A stretch of 64,000 bases of DNA from Inia geoffrensis (Eukaryota; Chordata; Mammalia; Artiodactyla; Iniidae), in NCBI GenBank assembly GCA_036417435.1, contig CM070911.1, positions 4,030,001 to 4,094,000 on the forward strand, in the 5' to 3' direction. The notes beneath the pieces are model-generated. The model was not told the origin of the DNA, made no database searches, and saw only the letters and a program-made list of their open reading frames with translations. The stretch's first letter is position 1. Each line of letters opens with the position of its first letter. Positions 34,047-45,880 of the stretch are shown here, in pieces. The position numbers and the translations under genes were made by a program.

Positions 34047-36056
34047 AGGGGGACCTTCAATATGGCGGAGGAGTAAGACGTGGAGATCACCTTCCTCCCC
34101 CAAAATACATCGAAAATATGTCTACATGTGGAACAACTCCTACAGAGCACCTACTGAACGCTGGCAGAAGACCTCAACTCCCCGAAAGGCAAGAAACTCC
34201 CCATGTACCTGGGTAGGGCAAAAGAAAAAAGGAAAAACAGAGACAAAACAATAAGAATGGGATCTGGCCCTCTGGGAGGGAGCTGTGAAGGAGGAAAAGT
34301 TTCCACACACTAGGAAGCCCCTTCACTGGCAGAGATAGGGGGTGGATGGAGGGGAAGCTTCGGAGCCATGGAGGAGAGCACAGCAACAGCAGTGCAGTGA
34401 GCAAAGCAGAGAGATTCTTGCAGAAAAGAGTGCTGCCGACCAGCACTCATAAGCCTGAGAGGCTTGTCTGCTCACCTGCTGGGGCGGGTGAGGGCTGGGA
34501 GCTGAGGCTTGGGCTTCGGAGGTCAGATCCCAGGGACAGGACTGGGGTTGGCTGCATGAACACAGCCTGAAGGGGGCTAGTGCACCACAGCTAGCTGGGA
34601 GGGAGTCCAGGAAAAATTTTGGAACTGCCTATGAGTCAAGAGACCATTGTTTCAGGGTGCACAAGGAGAGGGGATTCAGGGCACCACCTAAAATAGCTCC
34701 AGAGGCGGGCATAAGCTGTGGCTATCAGGGTAGAAAACAGAGACAGGCATGAGATGCTAAGGCTGCTGCTGCAGCCAACAAGAAGCCTGTGTGCAAACAC
34801 AGGTCACTATCCATACCTCCCTTCCTGGGATCCTGGACAGCCCGCCATTGAATCAGCTGCTACTTTAACCCCATCTTATCTGGGCAAAGAACAGATGCCC
34901 TCAGGTGACCTACATGCAGAGGTGGGGCCATATCCAAAGCTGAATCCCAGGAGCTGTGCGAACAAAGAAGAGAAAGGGAAATCTCTCCCAGCAGTCTCAG
35001 GAGCAGCGGATTCAATCTTCACAATCAACTTGATGTACCCTGCATCTGTGGAATACCTGAATACGCAATGAATCATCCCAAAATTGAGGCAGTGGACTTT
35101 GGGAGCAACTGTAGACTTTGGGTTTGCTGTCTGCAACTGATTAGTTTCTGATTTTTATGTTTATCTTAGGATAATTTTTAGTGATTGTTATCACTGATGA
35201 ATTTGTTTATTGGTTTGGTTGCTCTCTTCTTTTTTTATTTATTTATTATTTATTTTTATTTATTTATTTATTTTGTGATATGCAGGCATCTCACTGTTGT
35301 GGCCTCTCCTGTTGTGGAGCACAGGCTCCAGATGCACAGGCTCAGCAGCCATGGCTGATGAGCCTAGCTGTTCCACGACATGTGGGATTTTCCCAGACCA
35401 GGGCATGAACCCGTGTCCCCTGCATTGGCAGGCAGACTCTCAACCACTGCACCACCAGGGAAGCCCCAATAATATATATTTTTTATTTTTTTTATTTTAA
35501 GAACCTTATTTTATTTTATTTTTTCTTTCTTTCTTTTTTTCTCCCTTTTCTTCTGAGCCATGTGGCTGACAGGGTCTTGGTGCTCCAGCTGGGTGTCAGG
35601 CCTGAGCCTCTGAGGTGGGAGAGTGGAGGTCAGGACATTAGACCACCAGAGACCTCTCAGCCCCATGTAATATCAAATGGCGAGAGCTCTCCCAGAGATC
35701 TCCATATCAACGCTAAGATGCAGTTCCACTCAACAACAAGCAAGCTCCAGTGCAGGACACCCCAGGTCAAACAACTAGCAAGACAGGAACACAACCACAC
35801 CCATTAACAGAGAGGCTGCCTAAAATCATAATAAAGTCACAGATACGCTAAAACACACCACCAGACGTGGTCCTGCCCACCAGGAAGACAAGATCCAGCC
35901 TCATCCACCAGAAGACAGGCACCAGTCCCCTCCACCAGGAAGCCTACACAACCCACTAAACCAACCTTACTCACTGGGGGCAGACACCAAAAGCAACAGA
36001 AACTATAAACCTGCAGCCTGAGAAAAGGAGACCCCAAACACAGCAAGTTAAGCAAA
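34047..36056 (+). promoter_or_regulatory. L1 5' UTR / internal promoter region (with SINE insert)
   Basis: GC-richer than the rest of the element; the 5' UTR of L1 normally holds the internal pol II promoter. Opening motif GACCTTCAATATGGCGGAGG has the ATGGCGG core typical of YY1 sites in L1 5' ends, as inferred from the sequence. A T-rich block at about 35225-35530 is normal for this L1 type and is the site of the SINE. Activity today is unknown. Confidence 0.65.
35229..35467 (-). mobile_element. CHR-type SINE inserted in the L1 5' UTR
   Basis: On the minus strand the element starts at GGGGCTTCCCTGGTGGTGCA (35467 downwards) and ends in an A/T-rich tail of AAATA units at 35229-35274. The B box reads GGGTTCATGCC, one base off GGGTTCGTGCC. 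Because it splits the L1 5' UTR, it inserted after the L1. Its target-site duplication cannot be told apart from the T-rich L1 sequence. Confidence 0.92.
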
Positions 36057-36946
36057 ATGAGAAGACAGAGAAATACATAGCAGATGAAGGGGCAAGGTAA
36101 AATCCAACCAGAACAAACAAATGAAGAGGAAATAGGCAGTCTACCTGGAAAAGAATTCAGAGTAATGATAGTAAAGTTGATCCAAAATCTTGGAAATAGA
36201 ATGGAGACAATACAAGAAACATTTAACAAGGATCTAGAAGAAATAAAGAGCAAATAAACAATGATAAATAACACAGTAGATGAAATTAAAAATTCTCTAC
36301 AAGGACTCAACAGCAGAATAACTGAGGCAGAAGAATGGATAAGTGATCTAGAAGATAAAATAGTGGAAATAACTACCACAGAGCAGAATAAAGAAAGAAT
36401 GAAAAGAATTGAGGACAGTCTCAGAGACTTCTGGGACAACATTAAATGCAACAACATCTGAATTATAGGGGTCCCAGAAGAGGAAGAGATAAAGAAAGGG
36501 ACTGAGAAAATAGTTGAAGAGATTATAGTTGAAAATTTCCCTAATATGGGAAAGGAAATAGTCAATCAAGTCCAGGAAGTGCAGAGAGTCCCATACAGGA
36601 TAAATCCAAGGAGAATCACGAAGACACGTATTAATCAAGCTATCAAAAATTAAATACAAAGAAAAAATATTAAAAGCAGCAAGGGAAAAGCAACAAATAA
36701 CATACAAAGGGAATCCCCATAATGTTAACAGCTGATCTTTCAGCAGAAACTCTACAAGCCCGAAGGGAGAGGCAGGACATATTTAAAGTGATGAAAGGGA
36801 AAAACGAGCAACCAAGATTACTCTACCCAGCAAGGATCTCATTCAGATTCGACAGAGAAATTGAAACCTTTACAGACAAGCAGAAACTAAGAGAATTCAG
36901 CACCACCAAACCAGCTTTAAAACAAATGTTAAAGGAACTTCTCTAG
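36057..36946 (+). pseudogene. L1 ORF1 (RNA-binding protein) remnant
   Basis: ATG at 36057-36059 starts RRQRNT and then hits TAG at codon 8. Further stops are a TAA near 36255 (AGC AAA TAA) and a TGA at 36459-36461, and one frame change follows near 36620-36720. Recognisable ORF1p parts are the coiled-coil region (EIKNSLQGLNSRITEAEEWI at about 36280-36340), the RRM zone (VPYRINPRR, 36590-36620), and the C-terminal domain (QARRERQDIFKVMKGKNEQP, KLREFSTTKPAL) ending at CTC TAG 36944-36946. ORF1p normally binds L1 RNA as a trimer. The reading frame is lost here. Confidence 0.95.
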
Positions 36947-37004
36947 GCAGGAAACACAAGAGAAGGAAAAGATCTACAATAACAAATGCAAAGCAATTAA
37001 GAAA

Positions 37005-40000
37005 ATGGTAATAGGAACATACATATCGAAAATACCATAAATGTAAATGGATTAAATGCTCTGACCAAAAGACATAGACTGGCTGAATGGATAAAAAAAC
37101 AAGACCCGTATATATGCTGTCTACAAGAGACCCACTTCAGACCTAGAGATACAGACTGAAAGTGAGGGGATGGAAAAAGATATTCCATGCAAATGGAAAT
37201 CAAAAGAAAGCTGGAGTAGCAATACTCATATCAGACAAACTAGACTTTAAAATAAAGACTAATACAAGAGACAAAGAGGACACTATATAATGATAAAGAG
37301 ATTAATCCAAGAAGAATACATAACAATTGTAAATATTTATGCACACAACATAGCAGCACAAATAAGGCAATATATAAGGCAAATGCTAACAGCCATAAAA
37401 GGGGAAATCAACAGTAACACAATAATACTAGGGAACTTTAACACCCCAGTTTCACCAATGGACAGATCATCCAAAATGAAAATAAATAAGGAAGCACAAG
37501 CTCTAAATGATACATTAAACAAGAAGAACTTAATTGATATTTATAGGACATTCCATCCAAAAACAACAGAATACCCTTTCTTCTCAAGTGCTCATGGAAC
37601 ATTCTCTAGGATAGATCATACCTTGGGTCACAAATTAAGCCTTGGCAAATTTAAGAAAATTGAAATCTTATCAAGTAAATTTTCTGACCACGACACTATG
37701 AGACTAGATATCAATTACAGGAAAACTACTATAAAAAATACAAACACTTGGAGTCTAAATATTATGCTACTAAATAACCAAGAGATCACTGAAGAAATCA
37801 AAGAGGAAATAAAAAAAAACCTAGAAACAAATGACAATGAAAACACGATGGCCCAAAACCTATGAGATGCAACAGAAACAGTTCTAACAGGGAAGTTCAC
37901 AGCAATCCTACCTTAAAAACAAGAAAAATCTCAAATAAACATACTAACCTTACACATAAAGCAATTAGAGAAAGAACAACAACAACAACAGAAAAAACTC
38001 AAAGTTAGCAGTAGGAAAGAAATCGTAAAAATCAGATCAGATATAAATGAAAAAGAAATGAATGACACAGTGGAAAAGATCAATAAAACTAAAAGCTGGT
38101 TCTTTGAGAAGATAAACAAAATCTATAATGCATTAACTAGACTCATCAATGAAAAAAATGGAGAAGACTCAAATCAACAGAATTAGAAATGAAAAGGAAC
38201 AGTAACAACTTACACTGCAGAAATACAAAGGATCATGAGAGATTACTACACGCAACTATATGTCAATAAAATGGACAACTTGGAAGAAATGGACAAATTC
38301 TTAGAAAAGCACAACCTTCCGAGAATGAATCAGGAAGACATAGAAAATATAAACAGACCAATCAGAAGCATTGAAATTGAGAATGTAATTAAAAGTCTTC
38401 CAACAAACAAAAGAACAAGACCAGGTAACTTCACAGGTGAATTCAATCAAACATTTAGAGACGAGCTAATACCTATCCTTCTCTAACTCTTCCAAAATAT
38501 AGCAGAGGGAGACACACACCCAAACTCATTCTGTGAGGCTACCATCACCCTGATACCAAAATCAGACAAAGATTTCACAAAAAAAGAATACTACAGGCCA
38601 ATATCAAGGGTGCACATAGATGCAAAAATCCTCAAAAAATACTAGCAAACAGAATGCAGCAGCACATTAAAAGGATTATACACCATTATCAAGAGGGGTT
38701 TATCTCAGGAATGCAAGGATTCTTCAATATGTGCAGTTCAATCAATGTGATAAGCCATATTAACAAACTGAAGGATAAAATCCATATGATCATCTCAATA
38801 GATGCAGAGAAAACTTTCGACAAAATTCAACAACAATTTATGATAAAAAAAATATCCAGAAAGTAGGCATAGAGAGAACTTATCTCAACATAATAAAGGC
38901 CATACATGACAAACCCACAGCCAACATCGTTCTCAATGGTGCAAAACTGAAACCATATCTTCTAAGATTAGGAACAAGACAAAGTTGCCCACTCTCACAA
39001 CTTTTATTCAACATAGTTTTAGCCACAGCAATCAGAGGCAAAAAAGAAATAAAAGGAATCCAAATTAGAAAAGAAGTAAAACTGTCACTGTTTTCAGATG
39101 ACATGATACTATACATAGAGAGTCCTAAAGATGTTACCAGAAAGCTACTAATCAGTGAATTTATTAAAGTAGTGGGATACAAAATTAATGCACAGAAATA
39201 AATCTGTTGCATTCCTATACACTAATGATGAAAAATCTGAAAGAGAAATTAAGGAAACACTCCCATTTACCATTGCAACAAAAAGGATAAAATAGCTAGG
39301 AATAAACCCACCTAAGGAGACAAAAGACTTGTATGCAGAAAACTATAAGACACCAATGAAAGAAATTAAAGATGATACAAAAGATGGAGAGATACACCGT
39401 GTTCTTGGATTGGAAGAATCAACATTGTGAAAATGACTATACTACCCAAAGCAATCTACAGATTCAGTGCAATCCTTATCAAACTACTACTGGCATTTTT
39501 CACAGAATTAGAAAAAAAAAAAGATTCACAATTTGTATGGAAACACAAAAGACCCCAAATAGCCAAAGCAATGTTGAGAAAGAATAACAGAGCTGGAGGA
39601 ATCAGGCTCCCTGACTTCGGACTATACTACAAAGCTACAGTAATCAAAACAGTATGGTACTGGTACAAAAACAGAAATATAGATCAATGGAACAGGATAG
39701 AAAGCCCAGAGATAAACCCATGCACATATGGTGACTTTATTTTTGATAAAGGAGGCAAGAATATACAATGGAGAAAAGACAGCCTCTTCAATAAGTGATG
39801 CTGGGAAAACTGGACAGCCACATGTAAAAGAATGAAATTAGAACACTCCCTAACACCATACACAAAAATAAACTCAAAATGGATTAAAGACCTAAATGTA
39901 AGGCCAGACACTATAAAACTCTTAGAGGAAAAAATAAGCAGAACACTATGACATAAATCACAGCAAGATCCTTTTTGACCTACCTCCTAGGGAAACGGAA

Positions 40001-40796
40001 ATAAAAACAAAAATAAACAAGTAGGATCTAATGGAACTTAAAAGCTTTTGCACAGAAAAGGAAACCATAAGCAAGACGAAAAGACAACCCTCCAAGTGGG
40101 AGGAAATATTTACAGATGAAACAACTGACAAAGGATTAATCTCCAAAATACAAGCAGATCATGAAGCTCATGGGCAGAAGACTAAATAGACATTTCTCCA
40201 AAGAAGATATACAGATTGCCAACAAACACATGAAAGTATGCTCAACATCAGTAACTATTAGAGAAATGCAAATCAAAACTACAATGAGGTATCACCTCAC
40301 AACTGTCAGAATGGCCATCATCAAAAAATCTACAAACAATAAATTTTGGAGAGGGTGTTGAGAAAAGGGAACCCTCTTGCACTCTTGGTGGGAATGTAAA
40401 CTGATACAGCCACTACAGAGAACAGTATGGAGGTTCCTTAAGAAACTTAAAATAGAACTACCATATTACCCAGCAATCCCACTACTGGGCATATACCCTG
40501 AGAAAACCATAATTGAAAAAGAGTCATGTACCACAATGTTCATTGCAGCACTATTTGCTATAGCCAGGACATGGAAGAAACTTAGGTGTCCATTGACAGA
40601 TGAATGGGTAAAGAAGATGTGGCATGCATATACAATGGAGTATTACTCAGCCATAAAATGAAACGTAATTGAATTACTTGTAGTGAGGTGGATGGACCTA
40701 GGGTCTGTCATACAGAGTGAAGTAAGTCAGAAAGAGAAAAACAAATACCATATGTTAACACATATATATTCAATCAGAAAAAAAAAATGGCTCTGA
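37005..40796 (+). pseudogene. L1 ORF2 (endonuclease/reverse transcriptase) remnant
   Basis: ATG at 37005-37007 starts MVIGTYIS. The apurinic endonuclease domain follows (LQETHFRP near 37120-37140, then the longest intact piece at 37290-37865, with SDHDTMRLDI near its end). The reverse transcriptase domain has the catalytic box at 39091-39102, read as Phe-Ser-Asp-Asp where L1 normally has Phe-Ala-Asp-Asp. The C-terminal part ends in YYSAIK, then an internal TGA at 40659-40661 and a final TGA at 40794-40796. Several frame changes and stops break it. The enzyme normally nicks target DNA and primes cDNA synthesis there. Confidence 0.95.
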
Positions 40797-41139
40797 AGAA
40801 GCTAGGGGCAGGAGAGGAACAAAGATGCAGATGTAGAGAATGGACTTGAGGACACGGGGTGGGGAAAGGGTAAGCTGGGAAGAAGTGAGAGAGTGGCATG
40901 GACATATATACGCTACAAAATGTAAAATATATAGCTAGTGGGAAGCAGCCTCATAGCACAGGGACATCAGCTCGGTGGTGCTTTGTGTTCACCTAGAGGG
41001 GTGGGATAGGGAGGGTGGGAGGGAGAAGCAAGAGGGACGGTATATGGGGATATATGTATACATATAGCTGATTCACTTTGTTATACAGCAGAAACTAACA
41101 CAACAATGTAAAGCAATTATACTCCAATATAGATGTTAA
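40797..41139 (+). other. L1 3' UTR
   Basis: GAAGCTAGGGGCAGGAGAGG through CCTAGAGGGGTGGGATAGGG (a G-rich stretch typical of L1 3' UTRs), then CTGATTCACTTTGTTATACA, CAGAAACTAACACAACAATG and a final TTAAA. The same UTR is found as isolated fragments at 7763 and 58774. Confidence 0.9.
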
Positions 41140-41156
41140 AAAAATATGCAAACAAG
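41140..41156. repeat. Right target-site duplication of the full-length L1
   Basis: AAAAATATGCAAACAAG, 15 of 17 identical to 34030-34046. It directly follows the 3' end of the element; the remaining poly(A) has merged with the A-rich start of the duplication. Confidence 0.9.
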
Positions 41157-42514
41157 CATTGAGCTGGGAGATGGGCCCACTTGAATTCTAGTCTCTACAC
41201 GGGCAATATTTCACTGTAGCCTTGATTCACTTCTCATTGTGTAAAACGATTTCTAAAGTCCGTTATGGCAAAGGTAGACACGATTAGGGTTGCCTTTAAC
41301 CTATGTATATACAAAAGTGTGTCAATTATTTTTCAGTTCCATTAAGTGGGGAATATCTGGTTTTGAGAATGGTTATTCCTCACAGTAAAAGCACAGAGCC
41401 TGGCATACCACACTTTTGATAAGAGAAGTTGGAGAACAATTTGGTTGAACTGAAGGGTTGCAGGGAGCTGCTCTCTCCATGTTTGGCCTGAAAGCAGTTA
41501 GCAAACTTGAAGGAGGCTGACTTCATCTCACTTCCTTTCTTCTGCCACCTAACCTTCTCTAAGCAGACAATTTAAAATTCCATAAAACACTCTTGCAAAC
41601 TCCATCTCACCATGTTAAACTTGTTTCCAGAATCCAGGGTGACTTCTGTAGGTTCCCACATCTGCACCTTCTCCTGCAGACCCAGAGCCATTCCTTCAAA
41701 CAACCTCCTCAAATGATTCTAGGTGTGCAATGAGGACAGAGTGGATACATGATTCTTATGACATCTCAGAGTCCAGGATGAAAGCTAACATGCAGCAAAT
41801 ATGACTTCGCCCTACACTTCCAGGTATATGCAAATGCACTTCATTATTCTTTAACTCATGGTAGGTTCTATTTTGAGTCCCTGGTCAGAGGTGGAGGCAG
41901 ACACAGAGTGCAGCCCTGCCGGGAGCTCACAGTCTGTGTGCAAGCCCTGCGGGGTCCCTGGGGGAGACCTTCCAGCCCTGTGTCTTCTCTCCTTGAAGGC
42001 ATCTGCTGAGAAGTCCAGCCTCCAGGGCTCCTCACATCCCAACGGAAGCTGCACTGAGACGTCGCAAATTCCAGTCTGCCCGCCATGTCAAATCCAAGGC
42101 TCCCTTTACTCTGTGGCAAGCTGGAGGCTCAGAATTCACTCTGCTGCTTTCAGGTCACTCTAGGGCATGCGGATCTTTGCAAGGATCTCCTATTGCCTCT
42201 GCCTACCTCAAATGTCTGGGGAGGGTGTCTGGCATGAATATTTTATAAAAGTTCCTCCCCACCATAACTGCCCTGGTGAATCTAATGGCAAACAGGGTTA
42301 AGAGCCACTGCCCAGGACTTGAGTGTACCCACTGCCTCTGTGGGTGATGACATCCCAAGGACACAAGTCCCTTCTCATCTACAAAACGTCTGAGTTCAGC
42401 TGGAGCCCATTCTCCTTCTCACTGCCTGAGAGTTAATCTACCCTCTGCTAAATTTCCATCTCCAAACGCCCACCTTCACACAGCCAGGTGTGGCCAAGTT
42501 CTCTGGTACATTTA
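41157..42514. other. No gene seen; GC-richer patch
   Basis: Sequence at 41880-42130 is GC-richer than its surroundings and holds overlapping short frames on both strands (41851-42163), none with a family feature. No transposon was recognised. Confidence 0.5.
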
Positions 42515-42800
42515 TATAACCTCACTGACTCTCAGTTTCTTCATCTATGACATGGGGACAAGAATCAGAACCCAGAATGCTTATATAGGCGTGAAATAAA
42601 AAGAAGAAAGTTTCTGTCTCATAACTGACTATTGATAAATAGTAAATATTTGTCAAACACCTCTGGTGTGCTAAGCATTGTTCTTGGCACTGGAGATAAA
42701 GGAAAGCAAAGTCTTTGTTCTCACAAAGTTTACCTTTTAATTATGGAAGGTAGACAAGTGAATACATATGTAAAATATTTAAGTCTTAGGGAATAATTTG
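42515..42800 (+). mobile_element. MIR fragment and old LINE-derived piece
   Basis: 42515-42620 resembles MIR (CCTCACTGACTCTCAGTTTC, TTCATCTATGACATGGGGAC). 42640-42800 resembles an old repeat whose pattern is 'tatttgtcaaacacctctgg', TGTGCTAAGCATTGTTCTTG, GCACTGGAGATAAAGG, TTCTCACAAAGTTTACCTTT. Two distinct ancient elements. Confidence 0.55.
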
Positions 42801-44427
42801 TGCTCGGATGAGAAGCTCGGCATAGCGCATCCATGTCATAGGGGCAGGCAAACAATTCATTTGGCTCTACTTTGGGCTCCAGGAATCACAGTAGTAACTC
42901 ATGGACACTCTTCTCATCAAAATCCTCCAAAATGATTCGTATCTCAGAATTTAATCCAAAATCCCTACTGGCAACACAATGCTCTTTTCAACTCACCAGA
43001 GGCTCTTTCTGTCATTCTCCAAGTGGACATACTCTCTGTCTCTAAATCCATGTAGTAGTTTATCCACACCTCATCAGTGTCACTTTCATTGTGTGCCTTT
43101 GTAATATTATAAAAGACTCCTATAGTTTCTCTCCTTCTATAGAACTAGGTAACTTTGAGATTTTTCTGTTTCATAAGAGAATATTAAGTTTTTGACATTA
43201 TTTTGTTTTATTTTGTTTGGCATCCTAGAAACTGCATTAACACATGATTTTTTAAATAACAGGTGCTCAATTAAAGCATGTTCAGCATAAATGAAACATT
43301 AACAAAAGCCAGATATAAATACACATTTCAAAGATGTGTTTGTTGTTACCTGGAATTTTTGCATCACAGGAGCGTTTTTGTAACATTTTTCAGCTTTAGC
43401 AATTGCTCTTCAAGCCTTCGGAACTGATGACATGTAGAGAAGCTGAATTATGTTGCTTGGCTTCTCTAACAGAAAAATATTAAGACAACTACTGGGATTT
43501 GTTGCACTTGAGCTATTATGATTCCAGCTAAGGTAATGAGAGAAGAGGATGTGGCAGGAGCAGAAATGTGTTTTGATATTTATTTAATTTCAGCCTAGCA
43601 TATTTACACTAATTAGATCTGTGCTTTGCAGGCAGATGTTCAAATCAGCTGGGAACACAGGAGGAAAATAAAAGATTCCTAGAATTCCCTGTAGTTTTAG
43701 CTGGAGTGGCAGAGTCCTTGGCATGGACAGGTTTTATGTGCAGGTATGGAAGCCCCCTTTGCCATCATTCTTGAATTTCAGGATGGAATCTGAGCTACTT
43801 GTCCTAGCACTCTTTGGATTCCAGATTTCTCACTGTTGTTTTCATTTTGTTTAGTCTCATCCCAAAGCTGGCCCTGCTCCCTATCTCTACCCTGAACCCA
43901 GTCTGTATTACTGCTCAGCCCAAGATTCTCCTCTCCTTTTACCCACTGGATGCCCTGTCCTCATGAAAATGGACACCAGCGTCAATGTGATATGGAGTCC
44001 AGGTCATGTGGAAATCTTGGTTCTCTTACTTTCGAAGTTGGGAACTTAGTGTAATTATTTTATAATTTTCCTAACCTCAGTTAACTCATCTGTATAATGG
44101 GAATAGTTGATCTTATTATAGGCATGTGTGCAGATTGAATGAAACAATGTACATAAAGTGTCTAGCACAGAATAAGTGATCAAGTGTGTGACTCCTGGTT
44201 CTTAGCCATAACCATCCCAGTTAACACACCCCAGCTGGAAACTACTAGTAATCCAATGTCTGCTGGAAACTACTAGTAATCCAATGTCTGTTCCATTGCC
44301 CTCAGTAACCTTTTGCCTTCTGTTAAGACACTAGGACATACACAGACGTTTCTGTGTACTCTAATCTTTCCGTGTATTTATCATCTATCTATCTATGTTA
44401 CCATTTAATTTATTTAAGGAAATTTCA
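42801..44427. other. No gene seen; holds a 28-bp tandem duplication
   Basis: Unassigned, with no transposon I can name except a short CTAT run near 44384-44396. The tandem duplication at 44234-44289 is listed separately. Confidence 0.5.
44234..44289. repeat. Perfect 28-bp tandem duplication
   Basis: GCTGGAAACTACTAGTAATC plus CAATGTCT occurs twice with no mismatch (44234-44261 and 44262-44289). Absence of divergence suggests a recent event or an assembly artefact. Confidence 0.95.
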
Positions 44428-44535
44428 GGACTTCCCTGGTGGTCCAGTGGTTAGGACTTTGCACTTCCACTGCATGGGGCACAGGTTCGATCCCTGGTCA
44501 GGAAACTAAGATCCCACATGCAGTGTGGCAGGGCC

Positions 44536-44595
<60 letters not shown>

Positions 44596-44598
44596 ACA
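44428..44598 (+). mobile_element. tRNA-derived SINE (shorter, two-box type) with (CA)n tail
   Basis: GGACTTCCCTGGTGGTCCAG, TGGTTAGGACTTTGCACTTC, ACAGGTTCGATCCCTGGTCA, GGAAACTAAGATCCCACATG. A box (TGGTCCAGTGG) and B box (GGTTCGATCC, a perfect tRNA B box) are intact. It lacks the extra body of the copies at 7.4, 29.0, 45.8 and 50.8 kb. The A tail is replaced by a CA run (44539-44598). Confidence 0.9.
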
Positions 44599-45547
44599 AA
44601 TAAAACCATTTCTTTCCTGGCTCAATATATATTCTCTTTCTATAAACTGTGTACCTCTCCCACCAGGTTTAAAGCCCCTGTGGTTTAGTGATGAATGGTC
44701 ATCTACATGACAGATTTCTTGCTGAGGCCACCTGGATGGTCATGAAACTCCACCTCCAGACAAAAGCAAGGGTCCCCATTCCTGGTTGGCACCAGCAGGG
44801 ATGCCCATTATGGTTCATAACTGGAGCCAGAGGCAAAGCTGAGCCTCAGTTCCGGGTGTGAGGAGTCGAGCTGTTGTTTCCAGTCCACATGAGGTGGTCT
44901 TTTGTGAGTTTTCACATCTTATGTATTCCTTTGTTTTTGGATTTCATCATTTGTTTTTTTCTTTCCTTTTAACGCTTCTTTGTTTGAAGCATTTTCTTTG
45001 GCTATTTTTTTGGATCTGTTTCCTATCTAAGAAGTTGATGTTTCATTGTCTTTGGAGGATTTTCTTCTCTAGGAAGTTGAATAAACAATAGCGTAAGGAC
45101 CACAGGAAAAATCTCCTCATTAGGCTCTTCAGGCCAACAAAATCGTCACAGTTAAGACACGGCCCAGCTTCATGTTCCAAGGCCAGGCCTCCACAAAATG
45201 TTATTTCATTCTATTTACAACTAACACGTTACTTATTTACACACCTGATTTTTCTCTGCTTTCTGATTCCAGTTACCTCCTTTTTAGCATCATATATTGT
45301 AGGTTTATTCTTAATGTCTAGTAAAATATAAACTTTTATTGATTCGGTCAAAGGAGAAAGAAAATACATATCTGTTGGCTGCTTAATGTATTTCAGGCAA
45401 TGAGATTAATGCTGTATTTATCCCTATGAAGTCTTCTAGTAAAAGTATTATGCTTATTTTCATACTACGGAAACCAAATTTTAGAAAGGCTAAACGATTT
45501 CTGCAGAATCCAGTAGAAACACTGAGATTCAAGCTCAATTTTCATTT
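44599..45547. other. No gene seen
   Basis: Unassigned; T-rich 44930-45060. No exon or repeat family was recognised. Confidence 0.5.
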
Positions 45548-45880
45548 CGTTTTTTAATTTAATTTTATTTTTTTTACTGAAGTATAGGTTATTTTTGGTC
45601 TTTTTTTTTTTTTTTTTTTTTTTGCGGTACGCGGGCCTCTCACTGTTGTGGCCTCTGCCGTTGCGGAGCACAGGCTCCGGACGCGCAGGCTCAGCGGCCA
45701 TGGCTCACGGGCCCAGCCGCTCCGTGGCATGTGGGATCCTCCCGGACCCGGGCACGAACCCGTGTCCCCTGCATCGGCAGGCGGACTCTCAACCACTGCA
45801 CCATCAGGGAAGCCCTGAAGTATAGTTGATTTACAGTGTTGTGTTTGTTTCAGCAAAGTGCTTCAGTTTACATGTATAAG
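45548..45880 (-). mobile_element. LINE-1 3' terminal fragment, split by a SINE
   Basis: The inverted L1 3' end is read as TTTTTTTTACTGAAGTATAG on the left and TGAAGTATAGTTGATTTACA, GTGTTGTGTTTGTTTCAGCA on the right. The repeated TGAAGTATAG is the target-site duplication made by the SINE between them. Confidence 0.8.
45600..45815 (-). mobile_element. CHR-type SINE nested in an L1 3' end, well preserved
   Basis: Minus-strand body from GGGCTTCCCTGATGGTGCAG (45815 downwards) to CGCGTACCGC, followed by an A tail of about 24 (T run 45600-45623). B box GGGTTCGTGCC is intact. Many CpG dinucleotides survive, more than in the other copies. Flanks TGAAGTATAGGTTATTT (45578-45594) and TGAAGTATAGTTGATTT (45816-45832) match in 15 of 17. 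Confidence 0.95.

Larger units (their letters stand above)
34047..41139 (+). mobile_element. Near full-length LINE-1, non-autonomous (dead)
   Basis: Parts in order: 5' UTR 34047-36056 starting AGGGGGACCTTCAATATGGC, ORF1 remnant 36057-36946, a 58-base spacer, ORF2 remnant 37005-40796, and a 3' UTR 40797-41139 ending at AGATGTTAAA. A SINE of about 240 bases lies inverted in the 5' UTR. About 7.1 kb in total, about 6.85 kb without the SINE, which is a plausible full L1 length. Both ORFs carry stops and frame changes, so the copy cannot move itself. The target-site duplication (34030-34046 / 41140-41156) confirms one integration event. Confidence 0.95.

Noticed and set aside
35837..36565. 242-codon frame on the minus strand, the longest in the window
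   Set aside because: Lies wholly antisense to L1 ORF1 and the end of its 5' UTR. The A-rich L1 sense strand gives few stops on the opposite strand. No evidence that it is a protein.
44428..44540. tRNA-like sequence with perfect B box
   Set aside because: It is the head of a tRNA-derived SINE. It does not fold as a full tRNA with acceptor stem, so it is not a tRNA gene.
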